64,000 nucleotides of DNA. Origin: Brevundimonas guildfordensis. GTDB lineage: Bacteria; Pseudomonadota; Alphaproteobacteria; Caulobacterales; Caulobacteraceae. Below the pieces are notes generated by a model. That model saw only the letters and a list, made by a program, of their open reading frames with translations, had not been told where the DNA came from and ran no database searches. The stretch is taken from positions 930,001 to 994,000 of the forward strand of contig NZ_JACSQU010000001.1 in NCBI RefSeq assembly GCF_014836405.1. The letters are read 5' to 3'. Below, piece after piece: positions 37,300 through 44,807 of this stretch; positions within the stretch are counted from its first letter, which is position 1; every line of letters begins with the position of its first letter. A program made the translations under genes and the position numbers.

Positions 37300-37794
37300 T
37301 TAGAACGGAATGTCGTCGTTCAGGTCGTAGCTTTCCTTCGGACCCGAGGGCTTGTTGGCGCCGCCGGTCGAGAAGCCCGAGGAGTAGTCGTCGTCGCGGC
37401 CGCCGCCGTAGCCGCCGCGATCACCGCCGCCCTGGCTGTCGCCACGGCCGCCCAGCATGGTCAGCTGGCCGTTGAAGCGCTGGATGACGATCTCGGTCGA
37501 ATACTTCTCGACGCCCTGCTGATCGGTCCATTTGCGGGTCTGCAGCGAGCCTTCGATGTAAACGGTCGAGCCCTTCTTCAGATAGTTCTCGGCCACCTTG
37601 ACGATGTTGTCGTTGAAGATGACCACCGAGTGCCACTCGGTCTTTTCCTTGCGCTCGCCCGTCGACTTGTCGCGCCAGGTCTCAGAGGTGGCGATGCGCA
37701 GGTTGGCGACGCGGTCGCCGTTGTTCAGCGAACGGATTTCCGGATCGCGACCCAGATTGCCGATGAGGATGACCTTGTTGACGCTGCCCGCCAT
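37300..37794 (-). CDS. ssb: single-stranded DNA-binding protein
   Basis: SSB coats single-stranded DNA during replication and repair. The 164-aa protein has the OB-fold ([20 protein letters not shown], then [20 protein letters not shown] and [16 protein letters not shown]). A Gly/Asp-rich flexible linker and the acidic C-terminal tip DLNDDIPF bind partner proteins. AAAGGA precedes the ATG. A LexA-type direct repeat 54 bases upstream suggests SOS induction. Confidence 0.97.
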   Translation of the reverse strand: MAGSVNKVILIGNLGRDPEIRSLNNGDRVANLRIATSETWRDKSTGERKEKTEWHSVVIFNDNIVKVAENYLKKGSTVYIEGSLQTRKWTDQQGVEKYSTEIVIQRFNGQLTMLGGRGDSQGGGDRGGYGGGRDDDYSSGFSTGGANKPSGPKESYDLNDDIPF

Positions 37795-37847
37795 GACGAA
37801 TGTCCTTTTATCTTCTTGCGTCGAGTCCTAGCGGATTTCGACGAGAT

Positions 37848-37862
37848 GTTCCAGTTTTGTTC
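37848..37862 (-). promoter_or_regulatory. LexA (SOS) box upstream of ssb
   Basis: GTTC-CAGTTTT-GTTC, two GTTC units with exactly 7 bases between, is the alphaproteobacterial LexA direct repeat (consensus GTTC-N7-GTTC). It lies 54 bases before the ssb start codon in a 90-base gap that contains no gene. The site reads on the plus strand but is direction-neutral. Confidence 0.65.
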
Positions 37863-37884
37863 ACGCTCGATTTCGAGCGCTGAA

Positions 37885-38304
37885 TCAGTTTGGGGCGACC
37901 GCGACCGGGCGTCCGTCGATCTCTCGCTGGATCGCGCCCGGAATGGCCAGGCGGCCGTCCCCTGTGCGCGCCAGGGCGAAGAACCGGGGCCCGTTCAGGG
38001 ATTTGCCGAACTTGACCCCCGCACGATCGATAAAGATGAACTGCCCCTGATAGGCGCCGATCATCTCGGTCTTGTTGCCGCCGATGCGCAGGAAATGCAG
38101 ACGCATTTCTTCCAGGCGCGCCGCACAGAACTCGATCTGCGGCTGGTCGCGCGCGACGACGTTGAAGCGCGCCGCGCCCTCGGCGTCCTGGCCCATGTGA
38201 TAGCAGACGCCCGCCCCGCCCGGCGCTTCGGCCGTGTTGGCGCAGGCAGCCAGGCCAGCCGCCGCGGCGATGGCCGCCAGCAGGCTGATTGAAGCGCGGC
38301 TCAC
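37885..38304 (-). CDS. putative lipoprotein of unknown function
   Basis: A 139-aa exported protein with a lipoprotein-like leader SRASISLLAAIAAAAGLAAC, Cys in the lipobox LAAC. The mature part has Cys pairs (GVCYHMGQ and EFCAARLEE) and a GAYQGQFIFIDRAGVKFG segment with no recognised family. GTG 38304 is chosen because GGAG lies 8 bases upstream and it begins just after the previous gene's stop; ATG 38328 is also in frame but overlaps that gene by 22 bases. Likely co-transcribed with 38307-38975. Localisation to the envelope is inferred. Confidence 0.68.
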   Translation of the reverse strand: MSRASISLLAAIAAAAGLAACANTAEAPGGAGVCYHMGQDAEGAARFNVVARDQPQIEFCAARLEEMRLHFLRIGGNKTEMIGAYQGQFIFIDRAGVKFGKSLNGPRFFALARTGDGRLAIPGAIQREIDGRPVAVAPN

Positions 38305-38306
38305 GG

Positions 38307-38975
38307 TCACAGCTCCGGGAACTGACATTGGCGGTCCTGTTGGGCCAGGGTGCGGAAGCGGTTGTTGTCGGTCGACTGCTCCACGCGGCGCGGGACGAGC
38401 CGCAGGGTCGTATCGCCCCATCGGCCATAACGCGCCTCGCCCGGCGCGACGCAGGTTCCCGAGTAGAGGGCCTGCACGCAGGCGGCCAGGCTCATATTGC
38501 CCGACACCTGACGCCATTCCGATCCCGTGTGACGCAGGCAGGCCGTGCCCGTGTTCGAGGGCGCAGCGCGCGTATCGTCGGCGGCGCCCGGCTGGCCAGC
38601 CGGAGCGAGCTCGATCGCCGGCGTCGAAGGCAGTTCCGGCGGCGGCGCGAAAGAGGCGGTCGGCGCAGCGACCAGCGAGCCCGAGGCGTCCAGCCCGACG
38701 TCGAGGGCGCTGGTGGCCACGCCGTTGCGCTGGGCGCAATCGGCCAGGGTCGCCAGGCCCACAAATTGGCCGTCCACGAAGCAGCGCAGTTCGCGCGTCG
38801 GCTCCAGCGTCGGGGCCTCGGCCACGTCGATCGTCAAGCCGCCCTTGGACGCAGGCGGCGGCTCTGACGGCGCATCCTTCCCGCCGCTGAAGACCAGGGC
38901 GGCGGCCACGGCGCCGACGACGGCCAGACCCGCGCCGACGATCAGAACCGTACGATTGTCTTTCGAAAGGGCCAT
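38307..38975 (-). CDS. single-span membrane protein of unknown function
   Basis: A 222-aa protein with an N-terminal transmembrane segment (TVLIVGAGLAVVGAVAAALVF), a Pro/Ala-rich linker and a periplasmic part with six cysteines, including RELRCFVDGQF, TLADCAQRNG, ACLRHTGSEW, LAACVQALYSGTC and the terminal RQCQFPEL. It could be disulfide-rich, like the lipoprotein encoded just after it. No family recognised. The spacing of 2 bases to the next start implies a two-gene unit. Confidence 0.7.
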   Translation of the reverse strand: MALSKDNRTVLIVGAGLAVVGAVAAALVFSGGKDAPSEPPPASKGGLTIDVAEAPTLEPTRELRCFVDGQFVGLATLADCAQRNGVATSALDVGLDASGSLVAAPTASFAPPPELPSTPAIELAPAGQPGAADDTRAAPSNTGTACLRHTGSEWRQVSGNMSLAACVQALYSGTCVAPGEARYGRWGDTTLRLVPRRVEQSTDNNRFRTLAQQDRQCQFPEL

Positions 38976-39056
38976 GCAGCTCTCAACGCGCCAAAGAAGG
39001 CCCCACTAACCCCGAGCGCCCCACAGCCGTCAACCGAAAGCGCCCTCAACCCCGGC

Positions 39057-41768
39057 TTAGCCTGTGAGTCTCGCCAGGGCGGCCTGGTAGTTGGCCAGTT
39101 GCGCCTGCAGGTAGGCTGGGGCCTGACCCGTCACCTTGGGCTTGGAGCTTTCCGGGGCCAGGGCGCGATAGGCGTCGCGCATCGCTTTGATCGCCAGTTG
39201 CACCTGATCCGTGGACTTGGCGATGGCGTCCGGGTCGGCCAGGTTCAGCAGCGGCGACAGGTCGATGCCGAAGGTCTTGGTCTTGTCCTCCGTCTTGCCG
39301 ATGAAGCCGGGCGTCAGGCCCAGGCCCGCCAAAGCATCGCGTCCCGCCTCGCCGGGCGTCAGCACAGCGCCGGCCCGCCCATCGGCGCTGGTGATGGACA
39401 GGCGCTGGACCCCGCCGCTGGTCACCCGCTCATCGCCATCCATGCCGGTCAGGTAGTCGCGGTCGTTCTTGATCGTGACCTTCAGATGGCGACCCGACGC
39501 CATTTCGATCTTGCGCGCAAGCGACTGCAGCGTGTCCTTGGCGTCGATCGTCACCGCCGTTTTCCGGCCCGTGGCGGGGTTCTGCACATAGAACCGGTCG
39601 CCTGCGCGGACGGCTGTGGCGTCCACCAGGGTTTTGGACTGGCTCTGGCTGATCTCGCCTTGCGGCAGGCCCAGCCGATCCAGCACGCTGGCCCCGCCTG
39701 ACGACACGGTCAGGGCCAGAGGCCTGGCCTGACCGTCCGCCGCCGTCCAGGTCTGGCTCCATTCCACCTGCCCGGTCTGCACGTCCAGCCGCGCCAGATA
39801 GCCGCGAGAGGCGTCTTCCGGCTTGGCGCCAATGGCGCGGTCCGACAGCCCCGTCAGCCACACCTTGCCGTCGTGCACCTTAACGTCGGCGGCGGTGTCG
39901 TCGCCCGCCCCGCCGTAATAGGTCACCCGATCTGCGCCCGAGGCGGCCAGATCCGTGGACAGGACAGCGACGAAGGCGTCCTGACCTCCCGCATGAGCAT
40001 TGGCGACCTGGCCCGCATCCAGGGCGCCGCTGCGCGTGGCGCCCGATACGACCAGCCGGCCGTCCGCCACCGCCAGACCGGCGATCTCGCCTCCAGAAGC
40101 AGCGCCCAGATTACGCACGCTCAAAAGCTCGGGCTCGCCTGTCGCGCCGACGCGGAAATGGCGCACCACGAAGGCGCCGTTCTCGACGCCTGCCGTGTAC
40201 AGATTGTCGCCATCGACGGTCATCGCCTGGACGTTGTCGTCGCCGACCGTCCCGAACTGGGTCGTCCCGGTCGCGGTCGCCTTGACCGGCGCCAGACTGT
40301 GGACCTGGCTTTCGCTGAAAGCCTGGACGTAGCCGTCCCAGCCGCCCACGGCCAAGGTCCCCGGCATGGCGGACTTGGCTCGTCCCGCCACATAGACCCG
40401 ACCGTCGGCGCCGAAGGAAACGGCAGTGGCTTCATCCTCGGCCTTGGCGCCGCGCCTCTGGGTCCACTGTTCGCGCCCCTGGGCGTCGAAGACGGTGACG
40501 AAGCTGTCGGCCGTCGTGGCGGAGGCGCCCGCCTCGCCAGGGACAAGGGCGCCGATCACCGATCCGGCCACGGCCACACGCCCGTCCGCATCCACGGCGA
40601 TGGCGTAACCGCTGGCCTTGGACGCCGCGCCCAAAGCGCGGCTGACGACCACATTGCCCGCCGAATCCAGCTTCATCAGAACGACGTCGCCCTGTCCCTT
40701 GATCGGCTGGGTGGAGGCGCCGGCGCTGACATCGGCCACGATCCACATCGAACCGTCCGGCCCGGCCGCGCTGGCCCGCACCGTCTCGACGCCGTCCGGC
40801 AGGGACGAGACGCCGCTGCGACCCTCAACCCAGAACCCGCCGCCAGAGCCCGCAACCGGATTGCCGTCCGGGTCGAACTTCAGCACCTCATGGGCGCCCT
40901 TGCTTCCTGCACCCTGCACGACCTGGATCGAATCTCGCGCCTCGGCCGGGGTGAAGCTGATCGTTTCCAGCGAGACGCCGGCCACCGTCAGCCCCCAGCG
41001 CGCCGGACCTGCCGGAAGGGTGATGGTCTTGTCGCCAGCCTTGATCGTTCGTGGCTCGGCTTCGATCGTCTGACGGTGGATGCGGGTCTGCACGCCCGCC
41101 TCCTCCAGCTTGCCGTTGATGTGCTGCACCACCGCATCCATCGTGCGCGGCGTCGATCCCATGTCGGCCAGGTCGATATCGACCGTCTGGCTTCCAGTCA
41201 TGGTCTTCACCGTGATGCCGAAGCGCACATCGCCCTGGAAGACGGCGACCTCGTCAGTCAGGACGCCGTCGTGAATCGGACCGGTCAGGTATTTCGGATT
41301 GTCGCGCGGCACGGCGGCTGTCGACTGGCTCTGCGAGGCGGACACGCCCTGAACCACGCGCACGCCCTCGAACTGGGCTGCGGAGAGAAAATCCTTCACC
41401 TCGGCGATGCCCGAGGCGAATCGCCGCGACAACTGCTCAGATTCCATGCGGGTAACCCCGCGTTCGCCCGCGCGCGTCGTCAGCGCCTCAAGCATGGAGA
41501 GGCCCTGGTACAGGGCGAAAATCTTGCGGTAGTCGCTCGAAGAGACGCCTTTAAAGTCAAGGACCGCATTGTCCTCATTGACGAGCTTTCGACCGCTCAG
41601 AGCGGCGCGCAGAAGGTCCGACTGGTTCGGCTTTTCCTTGCCGGTCAAGGACCAGGGGGCGGTCGGCTGTGTCTTCGGCTTGGGCGCGGCCTGCGCGGAC
41701 GGGAACGCGCCCGCTCCGCCAGCGAGACCGTAAAGACCCAGCAAATAGCTGTTGTTGATCACCGCCAC
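39057..41768 (-). CDS. FlaEY-like flagellar protein with beta-propeller repeats
   Basis: A 903-aa protein next to two flagellins. The N-terminus (VINNSYLLGLYGLAGG) resembles flagellar filament components. Residues about 150-230 (FGITVKTMTGSQTVDIDLAD) and 730-880 look like hook-associated-protein modules (VTIDAKDTLQSLARKIEMAS, LKVTIKNDRDYLTGMDGDER, VTSGGVQRLSITSADG). Between them are several SBBP-like beta-propeller repeats such as AIAVDADGRVAVAGSVIG and VSFGADGRVYVAGRAKS. Caulobacter encodes a protein of similar size called FlaEY; naming is by size and context. GTG 41768 follows GGAGG; the frame extends to 41831. No signal peptide, so flagellar export is likely (inference). Confidence 0.65.
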   Translation of the reverse strand: MAVINNSYLLGLYGLAGGAGAFPSAQAAPKPKTQPTAPWSLTGKEKPNQSDLLRAALSGRKLVNEDNAVLDFKGVSSSDYRKIFALYQGLSMLEALTTRAGERGVTRMESEQLSRRFASGIAEVKDFLSAAQFEGVRVVQGVSASQSQSTAAVPRDNPKYLTGPIHDGVLTDEVAVFQGDVRFGITVKTMTGSQTVDIDLADMGSTPRTMDAVVQHINGKLEEAGVQTRIHRQTIEAEPRTIKAGDKTITLPAGPARWGLTVAGVSLETISFTPAEARDSIQVVQGAGSKGAHEVLKFDPDGNPVAGSGGGFWVEGRSGVSSLPDGVETVRASAAGPDGSMWIVADVSAGASTQPIKGQGDVVLMKLDSAGNVVVSRALGAASKASGYAIAVDADGRVAVAGSVIGALVPGEAGASATTADSFVTVFDAQGREQWTQRRGAKAEDEATAVSFGADGRVYVAGRAKSAMPGTLAVGGWDGYVQAFSESQVHSLAPVKATATGTTQFGTVGDDNVQAMTVDGDNLYTAGVENGAFVVRHFRVGATGEPELLSVRNLGAASGGEIAGLAVADGRLVVSGATRSGALDAGQVANAHAGGQDAFVAVLSTDLAASGADRVTYYGGAGDDTAADVKVHDGKVWLTGLSDRAIGAKPEDASRGYLARLDVQTGQVEWSQTWTAADGQARPLALTVSSGGASVLDRLGLPQGEISQSQSKTLVDATAVRAGDRFYVQNPATGRKTAVTIDAKDTLQSLARKIEMASGRHLKVTIKNDRDYLTGMDGDERVTSGGVQRLSITSADGRAGAVLTPGEAGRDALAGLGLTPGFIGKTEDKTKTFGIDLSPLLNLADPDAIAKSTDQVQLAIKAMRDAYRALAPESSKPKVTGQAPAYLQAQLANYQAALARLTG

Positions 41769-41887
41769 GAAAGCCTCCGCAGACCAGCCTGCCGCAGATG
41801 CGGTAACGATTTGTTTAACCGCCGCGCGCAACCGCCCCGCGCCAGTCGCAGTTCCAGTTCGTCTGCAGCCTGATGTGGAGATGTTTC

Positions 41888-42013
41888 ATGTCGCGCGTAC
41901 GCTGGCTTCTGATGCGGCTGATGAGCCTTTACGGCCTGATGCCGCGCCCTGCCCCGCCGCGACGGCGACCGCCCGTCATCCTGGGATACGGGCCGACCCG
42001 GCGAATGGGCTAG
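41888..42013 (+). CDS. possible small basic protein (41 aa)
   Basis: An ATG at 41888 preceded by GTGGAG at 7 bases opens a 41-codon frame (MSRVRWLLMRLMSLYGLMPR, then a Pro/Arg-rich end). It lies between flaEY-like and flagellin genes, on the opposite strand. The hydrophobic N-terminal half and Arg/Pro tail are unlike chance products of the surrounding codons, but there is no homology evidence. It stops 5 bases before the flagellin 3' end. Confidence 0.3.
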   Translation: MSRVRWLLMRLMSLYGLMPRPAPPRRRPPVILGYGPTRRMG

Positions 42014-42018
42014 CGTCC

Positions 42019-42972
42019 TTAGCCCTTGAACAGCGACAGGATGATCTGCGGCGCCTGGTTGGCGATCGACAGCGCCTGAGCGCCGAGTTGCTGTTGAACC
42101 TGCAACGCCTGCAGGCGCGCGCTTTCACGCGCCATGTCTGCGTCCACCAGATTGCCGACGCCGACTTCCAACGAATCCATCAGCTTGGTGACGAACAGCG
42201 TGTGCTTTTCGATCTGCTTGGACTGAGCGCCCAGCTCAGCGAGCTTGGAGTTAGCGTCGTTCAGCGCCGCCTCAACCGCTGCGAGAGCGATAGCAGGGTC
42301 TGTTTCAAGCGACAGCGTCATTATATGCCCCATGACAGCAGGAACCGCGGGAACAACCGGCGGACCCGGATCCTCGGGAATGGCCGCCGAGATTTCGCCC
42401 CAAGTCGCCAGTCCCAGTCCCGACAGAGACATATCCTGCCGATTCATGGTGATGGTTTCAGATGCATCCGCATTAGCCAGGAAATTAAGCGGCGTCAGTG
42501 TCGTCGGCGGCGTGGCTGAGGGGTCGGGGCGCGAACCGTTCACCTTGCCGTTCAGGATATTCTCGCCATCGAATGAGGCGTTGTCCGCAAACGACTGCAA
42601 GGACTTCAGCAGCGACTGAAATTCATCGTTGTAGGCCTTGCGCGTCGCGTCCGACGCTGACGGGTCAGCCGCCGCCGTGGCCTTCTGGCGAAGCTCCACC
42701 AGGATGTCGGAAATCTGCTGACCGGCCGCCAAGGCCACATCGGCGACCGATGTGGCGCGGTTCAGGCTGGTCTTGACCGATTCCAGCGCATTCATGTCGG
42801 CGCGCTGGTTCTGAGCGATGGCCCAGGTGGCGGCGTTGTCCTTGGCGCCCTGGACCTTCAGCCCGGTGTTCACTCGGCTCTGGGTCGCCGCCAACTTGGA
42901 GTTGGTGGCGTTCAGGTTCTGAAGCGCGATAAGCGCCGACGCATTGGTGATTACGCTGTTGGTCATGGCCAT
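42019..42972 (-). CDS. flagellin with Pro-rich central insert
   Basis: A 317-aa flagellin. The conserved N-terminus (ITNASALIALQNLNATNSKL, then QSRVNTGLKV) and C-terminus (ARESARLQALQVQQQLGAQA then IANQAPQIILSLF) form the D0/D1 coiled core. The variable middle is longer than in the neighbouring 261-aa flagellin and carries RPDPSATPPTTLTPLNF and IPEDPGPPVVPAVPAV. GAGGCGAGA precedes ATG 42972. No sigma-54 promoter was found just upstream; it may be read through from the flagellin at 43460 or driven by the GTTAACG repeats. It assembles in the flagellar filament. Confidence 0.92.
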   Translation of the reverse strand: MAMTNSVITNASALIALQNLNATNSKLAATQSRVNTGLKVQGAKDNAATWAIAQNQRADMNALESVKTSLNRATSVADVALAAGQQISDILVELRQKATAAADPSASDATRKAYNDEFQSLLKSLQSFADNASFDGENILNGKVNGSRPDPSATPPTTLTPLNFLANADASETITMNRQDMSLSGLGLATWGEISAAIPEDPGPPVVPAVPAVMGHIMTLSLETDPAIALAAVEAALNDANSKLAELGAQSKQIEKHTLFVTKLMDSLEVGVGNLVDADMARESARLQALQVQQQLGAQALSIANQAPQIILSLFKG

Positions 42973-43025
42973 TCTCGCCTCAGATCCGATTCTGACGAGC
43001 AGTAATGACGCTGATTCCTGAGCGT

Positions 43026-43063
43026 ATGGTTAACGGCGCCGCAACGCCTGTTAACGCCGCCGC
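43026..43063. repeat. TTAACG direct repeats upstream of the 317-aa flagellin
   Basis: TTAACGGCGCCGC (43030-43042) recurs as TTAACGCCGCCGC (43051-43063), 21 bases apart (two helical turns). The first copy is preceded by ATGG, giving the complement of TTAACCAT, a CtrA half-site form. The repeats lie 58-91 bases before the flagellin start, in the gap after flaG. Confidence 0.4.
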
Positions 43064-43085
43064 CTTCCGGCGCCCAGACCGCCGC

Positions 43086-43367
43086 TCAGATCTCGGTCTT
43101 GATGATCTTGCCCACGTCATAGGCCGGGCTCTGACGCAGCTTCAGGACCTCTTCACGAGGGAACTGGCGAACCACCTCCCCGGTGACGCGATCCAGGGTC
43201 TTGTAGACGTAGCCGGTCGACTCGCGTTCGATCGTCAATCGGTAACGACCTGCGTCGTCGCTATCTTTCTGCACGTCCTGCACAGGTTGCTGCGCCTCGA
43301 TGGCGCCGCCCTGCGGCTCGCGATCGAGGTAGGTTACGCTGGACACTCCCGCGACATTGTCAGCCAT
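43086..43367 (-). CDS. flaG: FlaG-family flagellar protein
   Basis: A 93-aa protein with the FlaG pattern: an acidic N-terminal linker, then RYRLTIERESTGYVYKTLDR, VTGEVVRQFPREEVLKL, ending in KIIKTEI. FlaG proteins influence filament length in other bacteria; precise action is not settled. AAAGGAT lies next to the ATG at 43367. It sits between the two flagellin genes on the same strand, matching the Caulobacter flagellin cluster order. A predicted terminator separates it from the 261-aa flagellin. Confidence 0.82.
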   Translation of the reverse strand: MADNVAGVSSVTYLDREPQGGAIEAQQPVQDVQKDSDDAGRYRLTIERESTGYVYKTLDRVTGEVVRQFPREEVLKLRQSPAYDVGKIIKTEI

Positions 43368-43411
43368 ATCCTTTCGCGCGGACGCGCCGCGCCTCCCGTA
43401 TCGAACGACAC

Positions 43412-43442
43412 GAGAAAGGGGCGAACCTTACGGCCCGCCCCC
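43412..43442 (-). terminator. terminator downstream of the 261-aa flagellin
   Basis: On the minus strand a GC-rich stem (GGGGGCGGG... paired with CGCCCC at 43418-43423 and 43436-43441) is followed by TTTCT. It lies 18 bases beyond the flagellin stop and 50 bases before flaG. Confidence 0.5.
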
Positions 43443-43459
43443 TTCCTAATCGCGTCGGA

Positions 43460-44245
43460 TTAGCGGAACAGGCCCAGCAGGATCGAGCTGGACTGGTTCG
43501 CGATCGACAGCGCCTGCACGCCCAGCTGCTGCTTGGTCTGCAGAGCCGTCAGGCGAGCGCTTTCCTTGGCCAGGTCGGCCGCCACCAGGTTGTCGACGCC
43601 GACTTCCAGGGCGTCTTGCAGCTTGCCGACGAAGACGTTCTGACGGCCCAACGACTTGGACTGGGTGCCCAGCGTCGCCAGATTGGCGGTGAAGCCCTCA
43701 ATCGCCGTCTGGATGGCGTCAGCGTCGTCGTAGTCGCCAGCCGTGACGCCCGAGGTGACAGCGTCCTCGAAGCCCACGTCATAGGTCGCGGTCGAATCCA
43801 GGCCGGTGCGCACGGTCGTAACCGTGCCGTCGAACAGGTTGATGCCGTCGAACTTCGCGCCTTCAATGGCCGAGTCGATTTCTGCAACCAGCGCGTCATA
43901 GTCAGCCTGATAGGCCGTCTCGGCGGCGCTGTCGGTCTCGACGGTCTCCAGGGCGACGGCGATGCTCTTCAATTCCTTGAAGGCTTCGACGACGGTGTCG
44001 CCGGCCGCCAGGGCGACATCCACCAGCGACTGACCGCGCGAGACAGAGTTCTTGACTGCGTCCAGCGAGGCGATGTCAGCGCGTTGGTTGGTGGCGATGG
44101 CGAAGATCGCGCCGTTGTCTTTGGCGGTGGCGACCTTGAAGCCCGTGTTCACGCGGTTTTGCGTGACGTTGAGGTCACGGTTGGTCGCGTTCAGGTTTTG
44201 CAGCGCAACGAGGGCGCCAACGTTCGTGTTGATGCTGTTAGCCAT
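43460..44245 (-). CDS. flagellin
   Basis: A 261-aa flagellin with conserved ends NTNVGALVALQNLNATNRDL and AKESARLTALQTKQQLGVQA, then SIANQSSSILLGLFR. The short variable centre (about residues 130-180) is acidic and Thr-rich. It is close in length to Caulobacter FljJ/FljK/FljL-type flagellins, but which paralogue cannot be said. A strong sigma-54 promoter with FlbD and IHF elements lies upstream. AAGGACAG precedes ATG 44245. Confidence 0.95.
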   Translation of the reverse strand: MANSINTNVGALVALQNLNATNRDLNVTQNRVNTGFKVATAKDNGAIFAIATNQRADIASLDAVKNSVSRGQSLVDVALAAGDTVVEAFKELKSIAVALETVETDSAAETAYQADYDALVAEIDSAIEGAKFDGINLFDGTVTTVRTGLDSTATYDVGFEDAVTSGVTAGDYDDADAIQTAIEGFTANLATLGTQSKSLGRQNVFVGKLQDALEVGVDNLVAADLAKESARLTALQTKQQLGVQALSIANQSSSILLGLFR

Positions 44246-44322
44246 TTTGGCTGTCCTTTGTCTTCAGACGATGTCCGACGCCATTTTGGCTGCCGGGAGC
44301 TTTCTGCTCGGAAGGTCAGGTC

Positions 44323-44337
44323 GCAAGTGGCGGGCCA
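44323..44337 (-). promoter_or_regulatory. sigma-54 promoter of flagellin
   Basis: On the minus strand TGGCCC-GCCAC-TTGC has the GG and GC dinucleotides exactly 12 bases apart, as in RpoN -24/-12 promoters; TGGCCC is a known Caulobacter flagellar variant. The predicted transcript starts near 44311, with a leader of about 65 bases to the flagellin ATG. Confidence 0.85.
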
Positions 44338-44362
44338 ACAGAGCGTCGCTGGTTCCAAAAGC

Positions 44363-44375
44363 CAGCGCATTGATT
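44363..44375 (-). promoter_or_regulatory. probable IHF binding site
   Basis: AATCAATGCGCTG on the minus strand matches the IHF consensus WATCAA-N4-TTR in all but one position. It lies between the sigma-54 promoter and the ftr elements, where DNA bending is needed to bring the enhancer-bound activator to the polymerase. Confidence 0.55.
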
Positions 44376-44410
44376 TTTCAGTGTTAGATTCTGGAAACCA
44401 TATCAGAACG

Positions 44411-44427
44411 CCCGGCACTTCCTGCCG
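44411..44427. promoter_or_regulatory. ftr-like FlbD enhancer element
   Basis: The palindrome CGGCA-CTTCC-TGCCG lies about 80 bases upstream of the -24 box of the flagellin promoter. ftr sites in Caulobacter, bound by the sigma-54 activator FlbD, have the GGCA-N5-TGCC core. Confidence 0.6.
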
Positions 44428-44440
44428 TCAGCGAGCGTAG

Positions 44441-44459
44441 GCGGCAATAAGTGCCGGGC
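44441..44459. promoter_or_regulatory. second ftr-like FlbD enhancer element
   Basis: CGGCA-ATAAG-TGCCG repeats the GGCA-N5-TGCC core 29 bases from the first site. A third weaker copy (GGCA-AAAAA-AGCC, 44465-44477) follows. Paired ftr sites are typical of flagellin genes. Confidence 0.6.
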
Positions 44460-44504
44460 TTATCGGCAAAAAAAGCCGCCTGCTGTCCTATCGAAAAGAC
44501 AAAC

Positions 44505-44807
44505 TCACGGACGGGAATGCACCCATGCGTCGATCAGGGCGCGTTCGGCCTGAAGCGTCTCAACCGCCAGTCGCCGCGCCGCATCGCACGTCAGGATCTG
44601 CCCGCCGCGCCGCACATAGGCCGCCTCCAGATCCGCCGTCGTGGCCGCCTCGGGCAGCACCGCCAGATCACAGGGCCGCGTCACGGCGTCAGAAAGGATC
44701 AGACGCGGCGGCGCAACCGGCGACGGCTGGGGCAAGGCGGCACAGCTCGCGGTCATGATCGCGCAGACGCTGAGCGCGAGCGGGGTCCAGAGGCGTATCG
44801 GCGTCAT
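44505..44807 (-). CDS. o-spanin (Rz1-like) lipoprotein
   Basis: A 100-aa lipoprotein-like product: leader TPIRLWTPLALSVCAIM with TASC as the lipobox Cys, then a Pro-rich stretch (ALPQPSPVAPPR) and a short helical C-terminus with a Cys pair (RPCDLAV and LTCDAARR). The frame starts at 44807, inside the i-spanin gene and shifted relative to it, the nested Rz/Rz1 arrangement. In phages o-spanin anchors in the outer membrane and joins the i-spanin to disrupt it. It is the last gene of the lysis cassette. Confidence 0.72.
   Translation of the reverse strand: MTPIRLWTPLALSVCAIMTASCAALPQPSPVAPPRLILSDAVTRPCDLAVLPEAATTADLEAAYVRRGGQILTCDAARRLAVETLQAERALIDAWVHSRP

Noticed and set aside
39873..41873. 666-residue plus-strand frame opposite the FlaEY-like gene
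   Set aside because: Mirror frame of the minus-strand gene; no start with a ribosome site and no domain.
44411..44459. The palindromic GGCAC/TGCC segments as alternative sigma-54 promoters
   Set aside because: The GG to GC spacing is 10, not 12; they fit ftr palindromes instead.
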